Assembly: GCA_025356715.1 (NCBI GenBank)
Contig: JANXRU010000197.1
Coordinates: 1 to 5,934 of the forward strand
From: Bacteroidota bacterium
Lineage (GTDB): Bacteria > Bacteroidota > Bacteroidia > B-17B0 > B-17BO
Direction of reading: 5' to 3'
Length of the DNA: 5,934 nt
Shown one piece after another: positions 1 through 5,392 of the stretch (its first letter is position 1; every line of letters begins with the position of its first letter). Under the pieces are notes generated by a model. It did no database searches, had not been told where the DNA came from, and was given only the letters and a program-made list of their open reading frames with translations. Both the position numbers and the translations under genes were made by a program.

Positions 1-116
1 GCTTCACCTTTGATAAATCTCGCGTAAAGATTTCATTCAAAAATAAAATAAAATTATTCGTTCAAAAACATACTGGTTGGAAAATGGGTGAGTATAGAAA
101 TTACAAATTGATTTAA
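1..116 (+). CDS. Possible C-terminal end of an unidentified plus-strand protein (partial)
   Basis: A plus-strand frame is open from the window edge (first whole codon at 3) through 37 sense codons to TAA at 114-116. The other two plus frames stop at 11-13 and 25-27. The translated tail is basic and aromatic and ends in GEYRNYKLI. I do not recognise the family. A gene ending here would converge on tatC, leaving a gap of about 130 bp, which is a normal arrangement. Against it, 37 codons without a stop can arise by chance in AT-rich DNA, and the start is outside the window. The minus strand of this stretch shows only very short frames from ATG. No function is proposed. Confidence 0.42.
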   Translation, partial: FTFDKSRVKISFKNKIKLFVQKHTGWKMGEYRNYKLI

Positions 117-244
117 ATGTTTGTTAAACACAGAGATCATGCGTTTTTTGAATTCACAGAGTTGATGGTTATTGTTTGAAAATTATGCTTTATTTTTCCT
201 CTGTATACACTTTTTTTATCTCAACTCCGCGTCGAATTAAAAAA
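117..244. repeat. Convergent intergenic gap with CACAGAG direct repeats and inverted copies
   Basis: This gap lies between the possible plus-strand gene end and the tatC stop. It holds two direct copies of CACAGAG at 129-135 and 155-161, with the inverse CTCTGT at 199-204. A second inverted pair is GAGTTGA at 159-165 and TCAACTC at 221-227. The pairs interleave rather than nest, so they do not form one simple hairpin. A run of seven T follows at 211-217, and on the minus strand a T run directly follows the tatC stop, but neither has a compact stem before it, so I do not call a terminator. CACAGAG-rich spacers resemble dispersed intergenic repeats seen in Bacteroidota genomes, but copy number cannot be judged from one window. 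Confidence 0.35.
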
Positions 245-1069
245 CTATATCTTATGTTTCTTCATTACATAAGCACTTACAAAAATACTTATTTCGTACA
301 ATAAATACATCGGTACAGCAACCACCATTTGAGAGGTAACATCAGGTGAAGGTGTAATAATAGCGGCAGCCACTAATATCACTACTACTGCATACTTACG
401 GTATTTTCGCATAAACGTTGGAGTAAGCAACGTTAAGCGTGTTAAAAAATAAACTAAAATTGGTAATTCAAAAACAATTCCCGAAACAAGAGTCATAGTA
501 GAAATTAAAGAAATGTAATCATCCAAGGTATTATTGGTTTGCACAATGCCGCTATCCGATAATTGATAATTGATTAAGAAATTATAAGACATGGGGAATA
601 ATAAAAAGTAACCAAATAAAATACCAATCAAAAATAAAGCAGACGCCACAATAACAAACCATTTAGCAGGCGCTGATTCTTTTTCTTTTAAAGCAGGTTT
701 AATAAATTTCCAAATTTCGTATAACACATAAGGAAAAGCTAGTATAATACCTCCTAATAAAGCAATCCACATGTGTGTAAAAAATTGTTCGGATGCGGAG
801 AGTGTTTGTAAATGTGGTGTTTTAACAGTCATGCACATCACGTCGCCAGCACCAATATGGTATCCAAGAGAACATAAGGCGCGGTACGAAATAAAATCTT
901 GTTTTAATGGCCCGAAAATAACGGTATCAAATAAAAAATTATTAAAGAAAAACAATGCGATAGCCATTATAGAAATAGCAATAGCGCTTCGCACCAAATG
1001 CCAACGCAAGGCATCGAGATGCTGCATAAATGACATTTGTAATGATTGTTCTTCAGTAGTATCTACCAT
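245..1069 (-). CDS. tatC: Sec-independent (twin-arginine) protein translocase subunit TatC
   Basis: TatC is the inner-membrane receptor that binds twin-arginine signal peptides and, with TatA-type subunits, moves folded proteins to the periplasm. From the ATG at 1067-1069 it has 274 residues, a normal family length, with six hydrophobic segments at roughly 27-47, 101-123, 137-161, 191-209, 225-239 and 246-266. Family landmarks are HLDALRWHL near the N-terminus (17-25), FIKPALKEKE (122-131), which matches the E. coli region with Phe94 and Glu103, FELP with Glu201, and TPSPDVTSQ near 239. The first periplasmic loop has Cys66 and Cys79, a pair I recall from other Bacteroidota TatC proteins. The Glu of the HLxELR motif (E. 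coli Glu15) is Ala20 here. The frame could also begin at TTG 1079-1081, four codons earlier. I prefer ATG because the extra residues add nothing conserved. The stop is TAG. No tatA or tatB lies in the window. A terminator just upstream separates it from the hydrolase operon. Confidence 0.96.
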   Translation of the reverse strand: MVDTTEEQSLQMSFMQHLDALRWHLVRSAIAISIMAIALFFFNNFLFDTVIFGPLKQDFISYRALCSLGYHIGAGDVMCMTVKTPHLQTLSASEQFFTHMWIALLGGIILAFPYVLYEIWKFIKPALKEKESAPAKWFVIVASALFLIGILFGYFLLFPMSYNFLINYQLSDSGIVQTNNTLDDYISLISTMTLVSGIVFELPILVYFLTRLTLLTPTFMRKYRKYAVVVILVAAAIITPSPDVTSQMVVAVPMYLLYEISIFVSAYVMKKHKI

Positions 1070-1126
1070 AATCGGAGGCAAATTTAAGCATAATAACCCT
1101 TACTATACTAAAATTATTAGCGCAAT

Positions 1127-1168
1127 AAAAACAAAAAAAATAGCCCCAGACTTTTCGTCAAGGGCTAT
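1127..1168 (-). terminator. Rho-independent terminator after the alpha/beta hydrolase gene
   Basis: On the minus strand, ATAGCCC (1168-1162) pairs with GGGCTAT (1146-1140). A U-G pair extends the stem, then comes one U-U mismatch and a GAC/GUC inner stem (1159-1157 with 1151-1149), closed by a GAAAA loop. The stem runs straight into eight T, one G and five more T. It begins about 20 bp after the hydrolase stop. This is a textbook intrinsic terminator and implies that tatC needs its own promoter in the roughly 60 bp that follow. On the plus strand the stem lacks a following T run, so the signal is directional. Confidence 0.85.
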
Positions 1169-1188
1169 CATTATATAGATCCTCTGTT

Positions 1189-2505
1189 TTAATTAAACAC
1201 AATCTTATGCACGGATGATTGTCCGTTTGAAGCAATTACTTTTAAGAAATAAATGCCCGCTTCAATCGTACTTTTTTCAAAGGTAAATTCTGATGCATTT
1301 GTTTTTTCTGATTTTACAACTTTACCAGTTACATCCATTAATGCAATCGTGTGTTCCAAAGCTCCATTCACAAACACCAATGTTACTTTGTCACTTGATG
1401 GATTTGGAAAAATAGATTGAATTAAATTATTTTCCTGTAAATCTCTTATACTTACATCACAAGCCATAGGAATGTTGGTTGTGCATGGTGTGTACGAATA
1501 AGCTGTCACTGCTCCAAATGGAGTATTCGGAGCTTGTAACGCTGTATTTGTACAGCCCAAACGTCCAATCAAATAATCTCTAACAAAATTTACAGTTGTA
1601 TCCATATAAGCCAATTGAGCAGCAGAAGAGCCTGCGTAAGGCACATGACCCGCCCCATTCCATGTATAAAACATATGGTTAACGCCTAAAGATTGAGTTC
1701 CTGCATATAACATTCTGCTTCCATCCATGTAAAGTGTTGGGAATCCTGGGTTAGCCTTTCCTTGTCCATAAAGAACAGTAACATCAGCAGTACCGTGCAT
1801 TGAACACATAGGTATTCCAGTAGATTCAACCCAACCATATTTTCCTAAAGCTCCACATAAATTAATAACTCCTTTTACTTTGGAAGGATAGCACTGATTA
1901 CCACTTGCTCCTTCTATGCCGCCAGATGCAACCAAAGTTGTTTGATTAATATACGGATTTATTTCGCATGTTTTATCTAAATATGCTACATGTAATGCAG
2001 TAATAGCACCTGCTGAACTACCTCCAATAAATATATTAGTAGTGTCGATTTTATAGGTATTAGCAGTTGATTTATCTTTATAGAAAAAACGAACGGCTGC
2101 TTTCATATCTTGAACAGCTCTTAGTAAAGCAGGAACAATACCAGTAGAATCAAATGGAAAGAAACCTGTGCGGTAATTTATTGAAGCGCAAGCATATCCT
2201 TTTTTAGCAAAATGTTGCGACAATGAAACCACATCCGCATCGGTTTTTGTTCCTCCTAAAAAGCTACCACCGTGTGCCCAAATAATTAATGGACGACGAA
2301 CAGATGTATCACCTGTTGGTTCATAAAAATCAAGTGTAAGATTTGATACTGCAGAAGCTCCAAAGGCTTTACTTGCTCCATAAACAATATTACTTGTTAC
2401 TGAATATGTGGTATAAACATCCGTGGCATAACGCACACAGGTTTGTGCTGATACAACTTGGCTAATTGTAGCTGCTGCAAAAAGTGATAAGTAGATTTTT
2501 TTCAT
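1189..2505 (-). CDS. Secreted alpha/beta hydrolase (esterase-like) with T9SS type A sorting domain
   Basis: This is a 438-residue exported protein. It has a Sec signal peptide with likely cleavage after Ala20 (VVSA|QT), a catalytic alpha/beta hydrolase domain at about 45-315, a Cys-containing linker at about 316-360, and a C-terminal T9SS type A sorting domain at about 361-438 with FPNPSSDKV and GIYFLKV. The hydrolase signature is complete: oxyanion HGGSF (78-82), nucleophile elbow GGSSAGA with Ser164, acid Asp241 in HGTAD, and His287 in GAGHVPY. The order and the HGG motif fit the carboxylesterase/BD-FAE-like hydrolases, so an ester substrate is likely but its identity is unknown. Signal peptide plus sorting domain predicts Sec export, then T9SS passage across the outer membrane, for release or surface attachment. 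The protein has nine cysteines, so disulfides are possible. It follows the lipoprotein gene by 46 bp with no terminator between, so it is probably the last gene of that operon. A peptidase of the same fold is a less likely alternative. Confidence 0.9.
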   Translation of the reverse strand: MKKIYLSLFAAATISQVVSAQTCVRYATDVYTTYSVTSNIVYGASKAFGASAVSNLTLDFYEPTGDTSVRRPLIIWAHGGSFLGGTKTDADVVSLSQHFAKKGYACASINYRTGFFPFDSTGIVPALLRAVQDMKAAVRFFYKDKSTANTYKIDTTNIFIGGSSAGAITALHVAYLDKTCEINPYINQTTLVASGGIEGASGNQCYPSKVKGVINLCGALGKYGWVESTGIPMCSMHGTADVTVLYGQGKANPGFPTLYMDGSRMLYAGTQSLGVNHMFYTWNGAGHVPYAGSSAAQLAYMDTTVNFVRDYLIGRLGCTNTALQAPNTPFGAVTAYSYTPCTTNIPMACDVSIRDLQENNLIQSIFPNPSSDKVTLVFVNGALEHTIALMDVTGKVVKSEKTNASEFTFEKSTIEAGIYFLKVIASNGQSSVHKIVFN

Positions 2506-2551
2506 GAGTTATTATTTTAGTTTATGATGGTTTTAATATAAGATTTAATAA

Positions 2552-3883
2552 TTAAGGAAATACAACTCCTCTGTATTTAGTAGCATCTACTTGTTGTATA
2601 GTTGATGAATATGTTTGATTAATAGCTTTAATAAATTCATTAGCTAGCATGGCATTACCTAATGGATTAAGCTGCAACCCATCTAAAGAAAACATACCTC
2701 CCTTTACAAATTCCGCATTTATAGCAACTCCATTATATAAAACACCAGCTTTTATTTTCTTATAAAAAGCATTCACATCTATAAAAGCTAATCCCTTAGA
2801 TTGAGCAATGGCTCTTAGTTTGATATTATAATTAGTAATAGCTGATTGTATGGCATCAATTTCAGATTTTTTTAGATAATGTCTTTCGGGTATTGGTATT
2901 AATGTACCCATACTGTGACATTTAACCGAATCTAATGGAGTTGTTAATAATAGATACTCGCCAGCTTGAATTTGTCTGAAACCAATTAAGGAATCTACAT
3001 CCGTAACCATAAAGGAATTAACACCTGCCGAAAAATGAAATCCAAGTGGATTATATAACGTATTTAAACCATCAGCTTGTGTTTGATCAATTGTTAAGCC
3101 ATTATATGGTATGGTTGTAAAAAAAGGCAAGTCTATTAAATCCGGAATATTTCCTATAACACCTTTTGCTCCGTTTTTAGTGAGCTCATTCACAATCGTA
3201 TCTATTGTTAAATTAAAAACAGAGGAAGACGTAATTGCATCTCCTGAACCGCCAGTCATCGCATAAGCCATCACATCATCACTACCAATTAACAAAGAAA
3301 AGAATGTAGGATTTTGAGCAACGGCATCCGTTAATATAGATGAGCTTGTAAGATTAGATGCGATGCGATGATAAAATGGATTTGTATAGCCTTTCGTTAA
3401 AACATCAATTGCCTTAGCATTTGGCACTCCCAAATTATTAAAGGGACTAGAGGCATTATAACTATTTGTATTGAAAAAATTATAGGTTTCTGTAGGCGCC
3501 AATTTTAATGGGCCAAGAGACGTAACTCCTTTACAATCTGTTGTTAAATCTAAAACAAATTTTGCATTAACTGTAACTGAATTATTTGGAATAATAGATA
3601 GCCCATTCGAATTTTGAGGAACAAAAGGCGTATTAAACTCTATCCCGCCAATGTCATTAAATTGACCAGCTAAGATATTAGCAAACGAAAATTGTTGACC
3701 TTCATAATATAAAGCACCATCTGCATATCCTGCAGTAACAGCACTTCCAACAGCTACATAATTTGAAACATCAATGCTTCCCTTCTCTGGGTCTGGCCCA
3801 TCTAGCTTTGGTTTACAGCTAATAACTGCCAAACCAACAGCTACAAATAATACACTATCTAATTTAAATTTTCTCATCTTCAT
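2552..3883 (-). CDS. SGNH/GDSL-type lipoprotein with degenerate active site (probable pseudoenzyme)
   Basis: This is a 443-residue lipoprotein. A basic N-terminus and hydrophobic stretch lead to lipobox VISC with Cys23, so a membrane anchor is expected, probably in the outer membrane. The fold matches Bacteroidota SGNH/GDSL hydrolases: block I YVAVGSAVTAGYADGALY (42-59), block II-like GVIGNIPDL (241-249), block III LLIGSDDVMAYA (198-209) and block V SLDGLQLNPLGNAMLANEF (399-417). Key residues are replaced. The block I nucleophile of the usual GDSL/GNSL is Ala48, the block III Asn is Asp202 and the DxxH His is Gln404, while Asp401 and the block II Gly remain. No catalytic Ser-His pair is visible, so hydrolysis by the usual route looks unlikely. 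The frame is intact and full length, which argues against simple decay. The start is 2 bp after the porin stop, which suggests translational coupling. A second ATG lies two codons downstream. A binding, chaperone-like or accessory role beside the porin is inference only. Confidence 0.85.
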   Translation of the reverse strand: MKMRKFKLDSVLFVAVGLAVISCKPKLDGPDPEKGSIDVSNYVAVGSAVTAGYADGALYYEGQQFSFANILAGQFNDIGGIEFNTPFVPQNSNGLSIIPNNSVTVNAKFVLDLTTDCKGVTSLGPLKLAPTETYNFFNTNSYNASSPFNNLGVPNAKAIDVLTKGYTNPFYHRIASNLTSSSILTDAVAQNPTFFSLLIGSDDVMAYAMTGGSGDAITSSSVFNLTIDTIVNELTKNGAKGVIGNIPDLIDLPFFTTIPYNGLTIDQTQADGLNTLYNPLGFHFSAGVNSFMVTDVDSLIGFRQIQAGEYLLLTTPLDSVKCHSMGTLIPIPERHYLKKSEIDAIQSAITNYNIKLRAIAQSKGLAFIDVNAFYKKIKAGVLYNGVAINAEFVKGGMFSLDGLQLNPLGNAMLANEFIKAINQTYSSTIQQVDATKYRGVVFP

Positions 3884-3885
3884 AC

Positions 3886-5115
3886 TTAAAATTGATAAAT
3901 TAAAGCGAGCCCCGGAGCCACAACATTTGTTTTAAATGTCCCACTTAAATTGGTTTCTAAATTGGTATCTTTTCGTTTTAGGGTAGTAACTAAAATGGAA
4001 GCATCTACTCTAAATTTTTTGCTTACTTGATATCCAATGCCACCTGTATAATTTACGCGGTTGGCATCAGGTGTTTCGGGAGTAACATAACCATCCTGAA
4101 CTGGAGTAATGCCATAAGCCAAGCCTATACGTGTTACAAACTTATCCGCAAAATGATATTGCGCTCCACCTCTAAAAGCAATCGTATTTTTATAATTGCG
4201 GGCTGATTTTGTATCAATTAATGAGGGTGTATTTTGGGCATAGTCGAAAGCTAAAGTATCATAAGCTTTCCAGCCAACATAATTAATATCTAAGGCTAAT
4301 TCCAATTTCTTAATTCCCTTATAGGCAAAACCTAAAGTTAGCACCTGAGGTAATGGCAATTGAGAAGTGAATTTTCCACTTGGAAAATTAGACGTTAATG
4401 ATGAAGGCATTGTAAACGTAGCGTCTCCATCAGTCACTTTCATTGCTACTTTGGAGCGATAGGTTAGGCCTATAGAAAATTTTTGATTGGGTTGAAAGTA
4501 CAAACCAACGTTATACCCAAACCCGTTTGCTTTACCTGATAATTCCGCATGACCATATTGTCCATTAGAGCCCATGGTAGGAATATCTTTTTGTAAATTT
4601 ACTTTTCCATAACTATAAATAAAACCTGCGCCAATCCCCCATTTCGGTGTTATTTGATAACTAATAGTTGGCTGAATAAAAATAGCTAAGAGTTGTAATT
4701 TAGTTAATGCAAATCGTCCCATCCATTTATCTTCCCACTGCACAGTGCTACCAAAAGGTGTGTAAACTGCTAGTCCAACTTTTATGTTATTGCTATCTTT
4801 TACATTAAACATGGCATAAGCACTAAAAGGCGTGCTCACTGGAGATTTAGTAATAGCTGTTTGATTGGTGTTAGCATCTAAAAAAATGCTATGCGCAAAC
4901 GTAGGTGTCATCGCTAAATTAATTTCATTTCCCTTCACAAAGGCGACGCCTCCTGGATTATAAAACAAAGCTGCTCCATCCTGCATTAAGGCTGTACCTG
5001 CGCCTCCCATGCCTTGTTGTTTTTGTCCTTGCAAATTAACTTGAAAGCCTTGTGCCCAAGATCCAAAAGAAACCGTAATTAAAAAAAGTAAAAATGTTTT
5101 AGTATAAATTGACAT
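3886..5115 (-). CDS. OmpP1/FadL/TodX-family outer membrane transport protein
   Basis: This is a 409-residue beta-barrel protein of the family that lets hydrophobic compounds such as fatty acids or aromatics cross the outer membrane. A signal peptide probably ends at Ala21 (SWA|QGFQ). The mature N-terminus carries the family hatch signature GMGGAGTALMQDGAALFYNPGG (35-56 as a whole), in which the NPGG turn takes the place of the classical NPAG. The rest alternates polar and hydrophobic residues with many aromatic strand ends, includes TPETPDANRVNYTGGIGY (345-362), and ends in a terminal Phe after IYQ, as expected for barrel assembly by BAM. The length is normal for the family. It is the first gene of the probable operon: the lipoprotein starts 2 bp after its TAA. 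About 275 bp of non-coding DNA with a terminator lies upstream, so its promoter should be there. The substrate cannot be deduced from the sequence. Confidence 0.93.
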   Translation of the reverse strand: MSIYTKTFLLFLITVSFGSWAQGFQVNLQGQKQQGMGGAGTALMQDGAALFYNPGGVAFVKGNEINLAMTPTFAHSIFLDANTNQTAITKSPVSTPFSAYAMFNVKDSNNIKVGLAVYTPFGSTVQWEDKWMGRFALTKLQLLAIFIQPTISYQITPKWGIGAGFIYSYGKVNLQKDIPTMGSNGQYGHAELSGKANGFGYNVGLYFQPNQKFSIGLTYRSKVAMKVTDGDATFTMPSSLTSNFPSGKFTSQLPLPQVLTLGFAYKGIKKLELALDINYVGWKAYDTLAFDYAQNTPSLIDTKSARNYKNTIAFRGGAQYHFADKFVTRIGLAYGITPVQDGYVTPETPDANRVNYTGGIGYQVSKKFRVDASILVTTLKRKDTNLETNLSGTFKTNVVAPGLALIYQF

Positions 5116-5238
5116 ATAAGAGTAGTGAATACAAATTAGTGTTTAATAAAAATACTAAACAAAGTTTACAATAGCAATAGAACTGTACAGACGGTTGTAT
5201 TTGAGTTTAAACAAAACCAATTTAAAAAATTAAACGCC
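5116..5238 (-). promoter_or_regulatory. Upstream region of the porin operon, with GTTTA/TAAAC palindromes
   Basis: This AT-rich stretch between the porin start and the repeat element must hold the operon promoter if the terminator at 5275-5303 works. I see no exact Bacteroidota -7 box (TAnnTTTG) with a properly placed -33 TTG. The nearest, on the minus strand, are TAAACTTTG at 5168-5160, with three spacer bases instead of two, and CTAATTTG at 5139-5132. The region is rich in short palindromic elements: TGTTTA 5140-5145 facing TAAACA 5156-5161, TAAAC-AAA-GTTTA 5156-5168, CTGTACAG 5183-5190 and GTTTAAAC 5205-5212. These could be operators, or merely a product of the base composition. Confidence 0.3.
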
Positions 5239-5371
5239 GATAACGCAGATTGATATGATTAATTATGATGCGCCAAAAAAGTTCAACCCAAAATGGGGTT
5301 AAATCAATTAAGAGTTATGGTTCCTTTTTTATTAAATAAATAATGATGCAAGAACTCTAATCTATGTAATC
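5239..5371. repeat. Possible intergenic element bounded by imperfect inverted repeats
   Basis: The left arm GATAACGCAGATT (5239-5251) and the reverse complement of the right arm, GATTACATAGATT (5371-5359), match at 10 of 13 positions and bracket 133 bp without any open frame. An inner 6 bp inverted pair is AGAGTT 5311-5316 and AACTCT 5353-5358. The CGCAGATT wording resembles dispersed non-coding repeats found between genes in Bacteroidota, but that is recollection. A minus-strand terminator hairpin lies inside the element. The element may be a worn copy of a small dispersed repeat. Chance similarity cannot be excluded from one copy. Confidence 0.35.
5275..5303 (-). terminator. Rho-independent terminator downstream of the M24 peptidase gene
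   Basis: On the minus strand TTTAACCC (5303-5296) pairs with GGGTTGAA (5289-5282) as an 8 bp stem with one U-G pair and a six-base loop. One C and then six T (5280-5275) follow. It lies about 90 bp after the peptidase stop and before the porin start, so it should separate the two transcription units. The stem is fairly AT-rich and the T run is short, so it is weaker than the terminator at 1127-1168. Confidence 0.65.
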
Positions 5372-5392
5372 AGTGTTTCATTAAAAAACACT
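5372..5392. other. Perfect 7 bp hairpin overlapping the peptidase stop codon
   Basis: AGTGTTT (5372-5378) and AAACACT (5386-5392) are perfect inverse copies around a seven-base loop, and the right half includes two bases of the TAG stop at 5391-5393. It abuts the right arm of the inverted-repeat element. Neither strand has a T run after it, so it is not a terminator by itself. It might protect the mRNA 3' end or be part of the element. Confidence 0.3.

Noticed and set aside
1074..1078. GGAGG on the plus strand resembling a Shine-Dalgarno site
   Set aside because: No supported plus-strand gene follows it, and Bacteroidota rarely use such sites. On the tatC strand it reads CCTCC and cannot serve as one.
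1079..1081. TTG as the tatC start
   Set aside because: It adds only four unconserved residues before an in-frame ATG and overlaps a possible -7 promoter box. ATG at 1067-1069 is simpler, although the point is not settled.
771..1178. Plus-strand open frame of 135 codons
   Set aside because: It lies almost wholly opposite tatC, and its product has no recognisable domain. tatC on the other strand has clear family motifs throughout.
2506..2551. Possible terminator or promoter between lipoprotein and hydrolase genes
   Set aside because: The spacer is AT-rich but has no stem followed by a T run and no TAnnTTTG box on the minus strand, so continued transcription is the simpler reading.
3881..3888. 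Overlap or frameshift fusion of the porin and lipoprotein genes
   Set aside because: The porin ends properly with a terminal Phe and TAA, and the lipoprotein has its own ATG, signal peptide and lipobox 2 bp later. They are two adjacent genes.
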